The notes beneath the pieces are model-generated. The model saw only the letters and a program-made list of their open reading frames with translations, was not told the origin of the DNA and did not search any database. This document shows, piece by piece, positions 1 to 5,633 of a stretch of 5,633 bases of DNA (the stretch's first letter is position 1; the number at the start of each line of letters is the position of its first letter). A program made the position numbers and the translations under genes. The stretch comes from Verrucomicrobia subdivision 6 bacterium (lineage in GTDB: Bacteria > Verrucomicrobiota > Verrucomicrobiia > Methylacidiphilales > Verrucolacustridaceae), in the NCBI GenBank assembly GCA_945866245.1, contig CAMBGW010000070.1, forward strand, positions 1 to 5,633, written 5' to 3'.

Positions 1-2154
1 CAAGGCCTGATCGATCTCCCGATCCAAATCACACCTAAAAAAGGGAAGACCCTTTCCGGAATTCTTACTCTCGCGATCTCCCCCCGCTCCACCCACCGGT
101 TCACCTTCACCGGCAAAGGCTCAGAAAAATCGGTCTGCCTCGCCGGCGCATTTAACGGCTGGAACGCCACCTCCCACCCTCTCAAACGAGAAAAAGGAAA
201 CCTCTGGTCCCTTACCCTCCCTCTTCCCCCGGGACCCCAAGCCTACAAGTTCGTCGTGGATGGTGATTGGCGACTCGACGCCTCCCACTCTCTCACCGTG
301 GCCGACGGCACAGGCCAGAAAAACTCGCTCGTGAAAATTCCCGAAAACACAAACTCCCCCACTTTCCTTTACGCGGACTCTCGCAAGCCAGGACTCCTCA
401 CCTTTTTCTCCGCTCCCGCAGGATGGAAAGCCTCCTCTCTCTCCTCCATCGCCCAACTCCCCGACGGAACCTCCCGCCCCATCCCAGCCACCTCTCCCCA
501 GCCCGGCCGCTGGGAAGTCGATACCTCCTCTCTTCCTCCCGACTCTTGGATCCGCCTCGCCGCCTTGGGGGAGGACGGCACTCTCGCCCGCCCTGCACGT
601 GCCCGCATCACCACCGAAACCAAGTCCGATGCCTACCGCCTCGATCACATCATCTACTTCGCCTTCATCGATCGAATGATCGATGGAGATCCAAAGAATA
701 ATCCTGCTCCCGATCCCAAGGTCGAAAAACCTGCGCAGTATCTCGGGGGCGATCTGATCGGCGTTCGCCAACTGATCGAAAACGGCTACTTCGAAAAACT
801 CGGCGTCAACACTCTCTGGCTCTCCCCCGTGAACCAGAACCCACCCCAATCCTTCCAAGAGTATCTTCCACCAGGCCGCTGGTACACAGGCTACCACGGC
901 TACTGGCCTCTCTCCTCTACCGACGTGGAGCCCCGCTTCGGTGGCAACGAAGCTCTGCTGGCTTTGACCGAGTCCGCCCGCCGGCACGGCCTCCGCGTCA
1001 TTTTGGATCTCGTTCTCGCCCATGTTCACGAAGATCATCCCGCCTTTAAGGATCATCCCGACTGGTTCGGGTCGCTGATGTTGCCCGATGGCACAAAGAA
1101 TCTCCGCAAGTGGGATGCAGAAACCCAGTTCACCACATGGTTCGAACCTTTTCTCCCCCGCTTTAACTACGATCAACCGGCTGCATCCCGTTTCCTCATC
1201 TCGAACGCCGTCGAATGGGTCAAACGATTCAACCTCGACGGCTTCCGTCTCGACGCGGTGAAACACATTCCGCAGAAATTCTGGTCTGCCTTTCGATCGG
1301 GTCTCCGAACCGATCTTTCCGTCGCCTCCGATCCCGCCTTCTACCTGGTGGGCGAGACGTTCATGGACCGCCAAGGCATCGCCAGCTTTGTCGGGCCGGC
1401 CAAACTCGACGGCCAGTTCGATTTCCCACTCTACGACACCCTGCTCTCCACCTTTGCGATGGAGTCCACTGGTTTCTCCGAACTGGAAGCCGCCACGGCT
1501 GATTCAGAACGCGTCTACGGTTTGGAAACCGCTATGTCGCCGCTTCTTGGAAATCACGATAAACCTCGATTCCTTGCTTATGCCGACGGCGATCTTCCCG
1601 ATCCCCGCGAGCCAGACGAGGAGGAAGCGGGCTGGAAATATCCCTCTGTGGTAAACCATCCCTCGTCCTACGCAAAGTTGCGGATGGCTTTCACCTTTCT
1701 CATGACCCTTCCGGGCGTGCCGATGATCTACTACGGGGATGAACTGGGTCTAACGGGTGCGGGCGACCCGGATAACCGCAGAATGCTTCCCGATCCCGAC
1801 AAAGCTTCTGGCGAAGCAAAAACTACTCTCGATCACGTTTCCAAACTGACGCATCTACGCTCCGCTCATCCCGCCTTCCGCTACGGCAGTCGACGAGCGA
1901 TCGAGACGAAAAAAGATACCTACGCCATTGTTCGTGCCTATGCGGAGGACAGAGTTCTCATCGCGTTCAATCGCTCCGAAAAACCGGTGTCCCTAGACCT
2001 ACTTGTTTCTCCTGAAATTCCGGATGGTTCTCTTGAACAGGAGTTACTTCTTTCCAAAACCTCATCCGCAAAGACCCTATCCGTCAAAGACGGTCGCCTT
2101 ACTATCTTCCTCCCGCCCCGCTCCAGTTCGATTCTCGTTCCAGCCAAACCGTAG
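1..2154 (+). CDS. GH13 alpha-amylase-family glycoside hydrolase with N-terminal CBM48-like module (5'-partial)
   Basis: The frame is open from base 1 to the TAG at 2152-2154 (717 residues visible), so the true start and any signal peptide lie upstream. A GTG at 256 falls inside a beta strand of the binding module and is not the start. Domains, numbered from base 1: end of an unassigned beta-rich region (1-40); CBM48/AMPK-type glycogen-binding module (about 41-95, with CLAGAFNGWN and YKFVVDGDWRLD); a second beta-sandwich-like stretch (about 115-205); GH13 TIM barrel (about 210-615, opening with the IYFAFIDRMIDGD calcium-site-like motif); C-terminal beta domain (about 630-717). The four GH13 regions are present: DLVLAH (D336-H341), GFRLDAVKH with nucleophile D418, GETF with acid/base E452, and NHD with D520. 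By family knowledge it cleaves or transfers alpha-1,4-glucan; whether it is an amylase, neopullulanase or cyclomaltodextrinase cannot be told. Region I has Ala340 where Asn is usual. The family call is secure; substrate and location are open. Confidence 0.93.
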   Translation, partial: QGLIDLPIQITPKKGKTLSGILTLAISPRSTHRFTFTGKGSEKSVCLAGAFNGWNATSHPLKREKGNLWSLTLPLPPGPQAYKFVVDGDWRLDASHSLTVADGTGQKNSLVKIPENTNSPTFLYADSRKPGLLTFFSAPAGWKASSLSSIAQLPDGTSRPIPATSPQPGRWEVDTSSLPPDSWIRLAALGEDGTLARPARARITTETKSDAYRLDHIIYFAFIDRMIDGDPKNNPAPDPKVEKPAQYLGGDLIGVRQLIENGYFEKLGVNTLWLSPVNQNPPQSFQEYLPPGRWYTGYHGYWPLSSTDVEPRFGGNEALLALTESARRHGLRVILDLVLAHVHEDHPAFKDHPDWFGSLMLPDGTKNLRKWDAETQFTTWFEPFLPRFNYDQPAASRFLISNAVEWVKRFNLDGFRLDAVKHIPQKFWSAFRSGLRTDLSVASDPAFYLVGETFMDRQGIASFVGPAKLDGQFDFPLYDTLLSTFAMESTGFSELEAATADSERVYGLETAMSPLLGNHDKPRFLAYADGDLPDPREPDEEEAGWKYPSVVNHPSSYAKLRMAFTFLMTLPGVPMIYYGDELGLTGAGDPDNRRMLPDPDKASGEAKTTLDHVSKLTHLRSAHPAFRYGSRRAIETKKDTYAIVRAYAEDRVLIAFNRSEKPVSLDLLVSPEIPDGSLEQELLLSKTSSAKTLSVKDGRLTIFLPPRSSSILVPAKP

Positions 2155-2161
2155 CTACGGC

Positions 2162-2443
2162 TTACTTCTTGGCGGGCTTTTCGAAAGATTGAGGTGGATT
2201 TCCTTGGGGTAAGCGGGCGCCTTCTGGAGCTCCAGAAGGCATCGTGCCTTGAGGAAAGGGAGGCAAACCCTGCGGGCTCATCCGGTTCTCCATCGGTATG
2301 ACAGGACGTCTGACGATGGGCTGAGCTGATGGACGCAGAACCAGAATCACTTGGCAGACGGCGATGGTCAAAAGGCTCAGCACCGCCAACCCCATTAAGA
2401 TTTTCACTATTGGCTCAGGGCGAACAACGGTTTCTTGGCTCAT
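2162..2443 (-). CDS. small single-pass membrane protein with proline-rich tail, function unknown
   Basis: I do not recognise this 93-residue protein. It has a short polar N-terminus, one strong hydrophobic helix (about residues 12-36, ending in VILVLRP), then a tail rich in Pro, Gln and Gly with PQG three times, ending in the basic KPAKK. It looks like a membrane-anchored small protein with a disordered extension; the hydrophobic segment could also be an uncleaved signal anchor. ATG at 2443 is the only usual start between an in-frame stop near 2500 and the helix. The start context is odd: AGGGG sits only one base before the ATG, while a better AAGGAG lies about 23 bases upstream. The gene converges on the amylase gene with 7 bp between stop codons and diverges from tRNA-Phe. 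A believable membrane segment and tail favour a real gene, but no family supports it. Confidence 0.65.
   Translation of the reverse strand: MSQETVVRPEPIVKILMGLAVLSLLTIAVCQVILVLRPSAQPIVRRPVIPMENRMSPQGLPPFPQGTMPSGAPEGARLPQGNPPQSFEKPAKK
2219..2240. repeat. 22-bp perfect palindrome
   Basis: The half-site GCCTTCTGGAG (2219-2229) is followed directly by its exact reverse complement, CTCCAGAAGGC (2230-2240), with no spacer. As RNA from either strand it would form a stem of about 9 bp with a 4-base loop. It lies inside the small membrane protein gene (tail residues around PSGAPEGA) and 64 bases past the stop codon of the convergent amylase gene. No T-run follows on either strand, so it is not a standard intrinsic terminator. 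It might be a transcript-end or stability hairpin, a dimeric protein site, or chance within codons. Confidence 0.85.
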
Positions 2444-2473
2444 GCCCCTAAGATAAGGAATTCTCTCCTTGGA

Positions 2474-2491
2474 TGGAAAGCACGCTTTCCA
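2474..2491. promoter_or_regulatory. inverted repeat upstream of tRNA-Phe, possible operator
   Basis: TGGAAAGC (2474-2481) and GCTTTCCA (2484-2491) form a perfect 8-bp inverted repeat with a 2-base spacer. It lies in the 88-bp gap between the small membrane protein gene and tRNA-Phe. The right arm overlaps the candidate -35 box of the tRNA promoter. A similar element occurs at 4390-4411. A regulatory role is inferred only. Confidence 0.4.
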
Positions 2492-2515
2492 GAGAGCGGT
2501 TTATTGGTTTATGAT
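2486..2515 (+). promoter_or_regulatory. candidate sigma-70-type promoter of tRNA-Phe
   Basis: TTTCCA (2486-2491) matches the -35 consensus at four of six positions. It is separated by 18 bp from TATGAT (2510-2515), which matches the -10 consensus at five of six. Transcription would start near 2522, leaving a leader of about 10 bases before the mature tRNA at 2532. The placement is sensible, but it is a consensus match only. Confidence 0.4.
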
Positions 2516-2531
2516 CTACACCCTATTCATT

Positions 2532-2604
<73 letters not shown>

Positions 2605-2643
2605 CTCTCTTTGCCCTTTGGGCGACCTTGGCCTGAATGATTC

Positions 2644-2668
2644 AAAAAGACTTTAGGACTCAAATCTT
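2644..2668 (-). terminator. weak terminator-like hairpin after the adenylate cyclase gene
   Basis: On the minus strand, AAGATTT (2668-2662) can pair with AAGTCTT (2653-2647), including one G-U pair, around an 8-base loop. The stem itself ends in TT and three more T follow (2646-2644). It starts 17 bases past the cyclase stop codon. The stem is AT-rich and weak, so this is a tentative call. Confidence 0.3.
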
Positions 2669-2685
2669 GCTCGAGGTATTTTCCC

Positions 2686-4287
2686 CTAGCTTCTCTCAGC
2701 CTTTTTTCCCACAAGATAGTAGGTACGCAACTTCCCCCGATTTTTGAGCTCTACCTCGCCCCTCTCTTCAAAAAGATAACTATCCTCCAAGCGTGCGTGC
2801 ACACTCTCACTCACGTGAATTTTCATGGGCTCGGCCGTTCCTTCTAGCCGGCTGGTGATATTGACCACATCCCCCCACAAATCGTAGGCAAACTTCTTTC
2901 GGCCAATGATCCCTGCGGCCACGGTTCCGCTATGCATCCCAATTCGAATTTCCAGATTGCGCGACATCTGCTTGTTCTGGCTCTTCAAAGCCGCCAATGC
3001 CTCCAAGGAAAAGTCCGCCATCTGCTGGGCATGCGTCGGGCTACGATCCGGCACCCCCGCCACCGCCATGTAGCAATCCCCAATCGTCTTAATCTTCTCC
3101 AACTTATGCTTCTCCGCCAAATCATCAAAGATTTCAAAGAGCTCGTTTAAGAGGGTCGCCACGCTACGTGGCCCGAGTTCCGTCGCCAGCTTGGTAAAGC
3201 CTACGATGTCAGCAAAGAAGACCGTCACTTCAGGGAATGTTTCTGCCTCAACCTTCTCTCCCTTTTGCAACCGATCCGCAATCGCAACTGGCAATACGTT
3301 AAGAAGTAGCTTCTCCGTACGACCCCTCTCCTTTTCCAAAGCGGTTGCTTTTTCCCCAAGATCCGTCAAAGCCGTTTCCTTCTCATTTTCCCTGAGACGA
3401 AGGGAGGATGCCATCTGGTTGAAAGCCTGCATTAATTGGTTGAGCTCTTTGACTCCATGAACTCCTGTTACTTCAATATATTTCCCCCGCTCCAACTGGC
3501 TTACGGCCTGGGAAAGTAAATCAACCGGGCGAAGCACAAGCCGTAAAATGAAAAAGTATCCAATGATCAGTATCCCGAACAGGATCGCTGAAAGGGTAAT
3601 GCCCAGCTTGAGTCTCTGGTCGATTTCTGATTTCAATCTTTCAACTAAGACATAGGTCCTTTGATTCACCATTTGCGCAAACTCTCTTAATGGCTCCATA
3701 ATCTGTGCTTTGGCATCGTGATACTTTTGGCTGTGGAGAATCTCAATCGCGAGGGCCTGATCGGGTGCTTTCTGAATCTGGAACGCCCCTGTTCCATCGT
3801 CGAATTCGCCCTTCAAGGCGTGCAGGGCAACATTTTCCAATTTAACCAGTGAGTCGCTTCGATTCTGGGAGGTCTTGAGCAGGGCAAACTCATCCACCGT
3901 AAATCCTGCCTTCAACATTCGGCTTTCAAGCGATGCTTTCTCTCCTTGCTCTGAATTTCCCAACTCCTCATCTCCCGTCACTAAATCCCAATAGATCTGA
4001 TCATAGTTCTCAGGTCGGGCTACCTCCCCATTGCGGATTTGCAAAACGCGGTTAAAAAACTTTTCATATTTTTTGTTCCCCGTCACCGCGTAGGTACGGG
4101 CCATCCGCGTCAAATCATCCGAACTTTGCCGAAGCTCATCCGCCAACTGATAGGAGTAATGCTTTTGTAGCTCCGCCTCACCGAGTTCGGCGTCTTTTTG
4201 TCGGCTTAAAAGCGCGTTTCCCAACAGAAGGAGTATTAAGATTCCAACCGAGGTAAAAATTAGGGCGAGGAGTCCTTTTAATTTCAC
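2686..4287 (-). CDS. membrane-bound class III adenylate cyclase with external sensor region and HAMP domain
   Basis: This 533-residue protein makes cAMP from ATP on the cytoplasmic side of the inner membrane. Order: TM1 (about 5-26); external, probably helical sensor region (about 30-225) with the stretch DDLTRMARTYAVTG and IYWDL, a pattern I associate with bacterial receptors of unknown ligand; TM2 (about 228-250); HAMP (about 251-303); coiled coil (about 300-326); the linker LLLNVLPVAIADRL (327-340) common before such domains; catalytic domain (about 350-528). All class III active-site residues are visible: metal Asp360 (FFADIVGFT) and Asp404 (TIGD), adenine-selecting Lys400 and Asp469 (YDLWGD), and Asn476 and Arg480 (VNITSR). 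Lys plus Asp favours ATP over GTP. The start is GTG at 4287, because TAA at 4299-4297 closes the frame upstream and a Shine-Dalgarno lies 7 bases away. It is divergent from the 4435 gene. The signal sensed is unknown. Confidence 0.95.
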   Translation of the reverse strand: MKLKGLLALIFTSVGILILLLLGNALLSRQKDAELGEAELQKHYSYQLADELRQSSDDLTRMARTYAVTGNKKYEKFFNRVLQIRNGEVARPENYDQIYWDLVTGDEELGNSEQGEKASLESRMLKAGFTVDEFALLKTSQNRSDSLVKLENVALHALKGEFDDGTGAFQIQKAPDQALAIEILHSQKYHDAKAQIMEPLREFAQMVNQRTYVLVERLKSEIDQRLKLGITLSAILFGILIIGYFFILRLVLRPVDLLSQAVSQLERGKYIEVTGVHGVKELNQLMQAFNQMASSLRLRENEKETALTDLGEKATALEKERGRTEKLLLNVLPVAIADRLQKGEKVEAETFPEVTVFFADIVGFTKLATELGPRSVATLLNELFEIFDDLAEKHKLEKIKTIGDCYMAVAGVPDRSPTHAQQMADFSLEALAALKSQNKQMSRNLEIRIGMHSGTVAAGIIGRKKFAYDLWGDVVNITSRLEGTAEPMKIHVSESVHARLEDSYLFEERGEVELKNRGKLRTYYLVGKKAERS

Positions 4288-4294
4288 TGGGCAA

Positions 4295-4303
4295 CCTTAC
4301 CTC
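4295..4303 (-). promoter_or_regulatory. ribosome binding site fixing the GTG start of the cyclase gene
   Basis: On the minus strand, GAGGTAAGG (4303-4295) precedes the GTG at 4287 by a 7-base spacer. An in-frame TAA (4299-4297) overlaps it, so no earlier start is possible in this frame. Confidence 0.7.
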
Positions 4304-4389
4304 AAATGGCAGCTAATAACCCCTTAAAAATCGGCATCTTTTTCACGGTTGGTCTCTCAGAAAGCCCCTTGCTCCGTAATCTTGGAACA

Positions 4390-4411
4390 TGGAAAGCTGA
4401 TCGCTTTTCCA
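4390..4411. promoter_or_regulatory. imperfect inverted repeat in the divergent promoter region
   Basis: TGGAAAGC (4390-4397) and GCTTTTCCA (4403-4411) form an inverted repeat with a 5-base spacer and one extra T in the right arm. It ends 23 bases before the ATG at 4435. The left arm, including the preceding A, is identical to that of the element at 2474-2491. It could be an operator serving either divergent gene; this is inferred from position and symmetry alone. Confidence 0.35.
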
Positions 4412-4434
4412 AAGAAATTCGGTAACTTTACAAT

Positions 4435-5508
4435 ATGCGGGTTCTAGTCACCGGAATGATTGCGGGGATGGACGATGCCGACTACCTACGGCGGGTCGTC
4501 GCCCTCGGCCAACGGAATAACCGCGAGATCAAGGTCTACAACGCCATCGATGACTTCACGAAAGCAGGCAAAAAACCGCTCGAACGTCTTTTGGGCACGA
4601 CCGACTATGTTTTCGAGCTGACCCGCGAGAAAGAGTACGAAAAGATCGGGTACGAGATTCAGCGAAATAATTATCAGGACGTCATTATTCGTGCCCCCGC
4701 GACAGTTGAGTGGAACCGAATCAATCGCAAATTCAAGGATCAACGGGTTCTTCGGGATTTTATTAAACCCGACCTGATCGTCACCCTGATCGATGCGGAG
4801 TGGGCCATCAAGCTCAAGCTAGAAACGCTCCAAGAGGCCGACCCCTTCCTTATCGCCCTCAAACAGCGTAACCACACCCTCTACGACATTCTCTCCTGGA
4901 TGAATGAGGAGGTTAGCCTCTCCGAAGACTGGGCTCGGTACATGGGAGTGCCCCACTATGTCATCGCCGTGGGTGAACCCCCCGAGGCCCTCTATAAACT
5001 GGTCACCCATCCAAATCCCTGGGTCGTCTACGCCAGCTACTCGATGAGCTACGGCACTCCGGAGAAGCGAAAGGAGATCGACCAAATTATCCATCGCCTC
5101 CGCAAGTACGCCGTCATCGTCGATCCCCAGTCGATCGAGATCGGAACTAATTTCGAGGGGGTTCCTGCCAGCGATCGGGAGTCCATTTACGCATACACCG
5201 TTCATCGCGATCTGCACTGGTATGTCGGCAAGGTCCATGCCGTCGTCGCGATTCACCCGTATCCAGAGCGTCCTCCCCTCTCCACTGGAATGATGGATGA
5301 ACTCGGCCACGCACGAGATTATATGAAAGCCCGCTATATGATCTTCCCTCGTGGCGGTTTCAGCCCCTTCACCACCGACTCCTATATCGAAAAGGGGCAC
5401 CTCTTTGAAACAGCGGACGAATTCTTTCATCATCTCGATACGGTTGAAAAAAGACCTCAATTTAAAGACGAACTCGTCCTCCAAGCCGAGTTTTTCAAGG
5501 GACAGTAA
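4435..5508 (+). CDS. two-domain protein: degenerate P-loop kinase-like domain plus nucleoside 2-deoxyribosyltransferase-like domain
   Basis: I do not recognise this 357-residue soluble protein as a named family. The N-terminal half (about 1-190) has the layout of an adenylate-kinase-type P-loop fold: first strand RVLVTG, a later strand VIIRAP (83-88), KPDLIVTLID (111-120), and PHYVIAVGEPPEAL (173-186) near the end. The Walker A loop is broken: after VTGM the residues are IAGMDD, where a P-loop would have Lys-Thr. The C-terminal half (about 195-315) fits a nucleoside 2-deoxyribosyltransferase-like Rossmann fold: WVVYASYSMS, then HRDLHWYVGKVHAVVAIHP (257-275), then STGMMDELGHARDYMKARY, where Glu289 is in the place of the catalytic Glu of that superfamily. 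ATG 4435 is chosen because TAA at 4423 closes the frame upstream and the first strand begins at once. A nucleotide or nucleoside ligand is likely, but the reaction is unknown. The coding region is certain; both fold assignments are inference by eye. Confidence 0.85.
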   Translation: MRVLVTGMIAGMDDADYLRRVVALGQRNNREIKVYNAIDDFTKAGKKPLERLLGTTDYVFELTREKEYEKIGYEIQRNNYQDVIIRAPATVEWNRINRKFKDQRVLRDFIKPDLIVTLIDAEWAIKLKLETLQEADPFLIALKQRNHTLYDILSWMNEEVSLSEDWARYMGVPHYVIAVGEPPEALYKLVTHPNPWVVYASYSMSYGTPEKRKEIDQIIHRLRKYAVIVDPQSIEIGTNFEGVPASDRESIYAYTVHRDLHWYVGKVHAVVAIHPYPERPPLSTGMMDELGHARDYMKARYMIFPRGGFSPFTTDSYIEKGHLFETADEFFHHLDTVEKRPQFKDELVLQAEFFKGQ

Positions 5509-5516
5509 TTGGGCTA

Positions 5517-5539
5517 AGCCCGCCTATTCAAGGCGGGCT
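5517..5539. terminator. strong hairpin after the 4435-5508 gene, terminator-like
   Basis: AGCCCGCCT (5517-5525) pairs perfectly with AGGCGGGCT (5531-5539) around a 5-base loop, giving a GC-rich 9-bp stem beginning 8 bases past the stop codon. The position is right for a transcript end, but no T-run follows on the plus strand (CATGACAC). It may therefore act as a factor-dependent or 3'-end-protecting hairpin. Confidence 0.5.
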
Positions 5540-5590
5540 CATGACACACACCATCTCGACCCTGCCATCGATTTCTGTTAGGTTTTTCAG

Positions 5591-5633
5591 ATGTCTTTGA
5601 TTTCCAGAATCAACGAAACCACCTCCGCACAAA
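5591..5633 (+). CDS. possible start of a downstream gene (3'-partial), product unknown
   Basis: An ATG at 5591 opens a frame that runs to the window edge, giving MSLISRINETTSAQ. An AGG (5580-5582) sits 8 bases upstream and could serve as a weak ribosome site, and the preceding hairpin at 5517-5539 would separate it from the previous gene. Only 14 codons are visible, so neither the reality of the gene nor its product can be judged. Confidence 0.4.
   Translation, partial: MSLISRINETTSAQ

Larger units (their letters stand above)
4288..4434. other. divergent intergenic region between the cyclase gene and the 4435 gene
   Basis: This 147-bp gap must hold the starts of transcription for both divergent genes. 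I found no convincing -35/-10 pair on either strand. Visible signals are the ribosome site of the cyclase gene and the inverted repeat at 4390-4411. Upstream of the 4435 ATG there is only a weak GGTAA (4421-4425), so the plus-strand gene lacks a clear Shine-Dalgarno. Confidence 0.6.

Noticed and set aside
667..684. Inverted repeat ATCGATC-GAAT-GATCGAT in the amylase gene
   Set aside because: It encodes FIDRMID of the GH13 barrel start. ATC and GAT are the favoured Ile and Asp codons here and recur often, so the symmetry follows from codon use.
121..1374. Long open frame of 417 codons on the minus strand, opposite the amylase gene
   Set aside because: It is the antisense shadow of a gene with strongly C-rich third positions. 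The plus-strand frame has the full set of GH13 motifs, while this one is a Gly/Glu/Val-rich string with no recognisable domain.
2613..2623. GCCC-TTT-GGGC hairpin just after tRNA-Phe as a terminator
   Set aside because: The stem has only 4 bp with a 3-base loop and no T-run follows, too little to call a terminator.
4429..4434. TACAAT just before the 4435 ATG as a -10 box
   Set aside because: Transcription would then start inside the coding region, and no -35 box sits at the right distance.
4819..5484. Open frame of 221 codons on the minus strand, opposite the 4435-5508 gene
   Set aside because: The sense frame has ordered secondary-structure and motif patterns across its whole length. The antisense frame has no recognisable motif and is best explained as a shadow.
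5541..5600. Short frame starting at ATG 5541
   Set aside because: It ends after 19 codons at TGA 5598, overlaps the hairpin region and has no ribosome site. The ATG at 5591 is the better candidate start in this stretch.

Overview
The window reads as ordinary bacterial chromosome with single-copy genes on both strands. No transposase, phage gene, CRISPR array or integration module is visible. The organism looks like a free-living Gram-negative-type bacterium. It carries a multidomain alpha-amylase-family enzyme, a membrane adenylate cyclase with a sensor domain, and a tRNA gene that does not encode its CCA tail. The mix of genes and the C-rich third codon positions made me think of the Verrucomicrobiota/PVC group. 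That is an impression only, since nothing here fixes the phylum.

Layout from left to right. Positions 1-2154 (+) hold the 3' part of a GH13 alpha-amylase-family gene whose frame is already open at base 1, with a CBM48/AMPK-type glycogen-binding module ahead of the TIM barrel. Seven bases later, convergent to it, is a small gene for a 93-residue single-pass membrane protein with a proline-rich tail (2443-2162, -). A 22-bp perfect palindrome lies inside that small gene. Next comes tRNA-Phe(GAA) (2532-2604, +) with a plausible promoter. Facing it is a 533-residue class III adenylate cyclase with two membrane segments, an external sensor region, HAMP and a complete catalytic domain (4287-2686, -, GTG start). 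Divergent from the cyclase, across a 147-bp gap, is a 357-residue protein (4435-5508, +). Its N-terminal half looks like an adenylate-kinase-type P-loop fold whose Walker A lysine and threonine are lost, and its C-terminal half looks like a nucleoside 2-deoxyribosyltransferase. A hairpin follows, and then the likely first 43 bases of another gene.

The genes do not form an obvious operon: strands alternate and each gene seems to be its own unit. The amylase-family enzyme points to storage or dietary alpha-glucan use, and the cyclase to cAMP signalling. No cAMP receptor and no other glycan gene is visible, so a link between the two is not supported. The least ordinary gene is the 4435-5508 two-domain protein. 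The main non-coding signals are the 22-bp palindrome at 2219-2240 and a pair of related inverted repeats (half-site TGGAAAGC) in the intergenic regions at 2474-2491 and 4390-4411.
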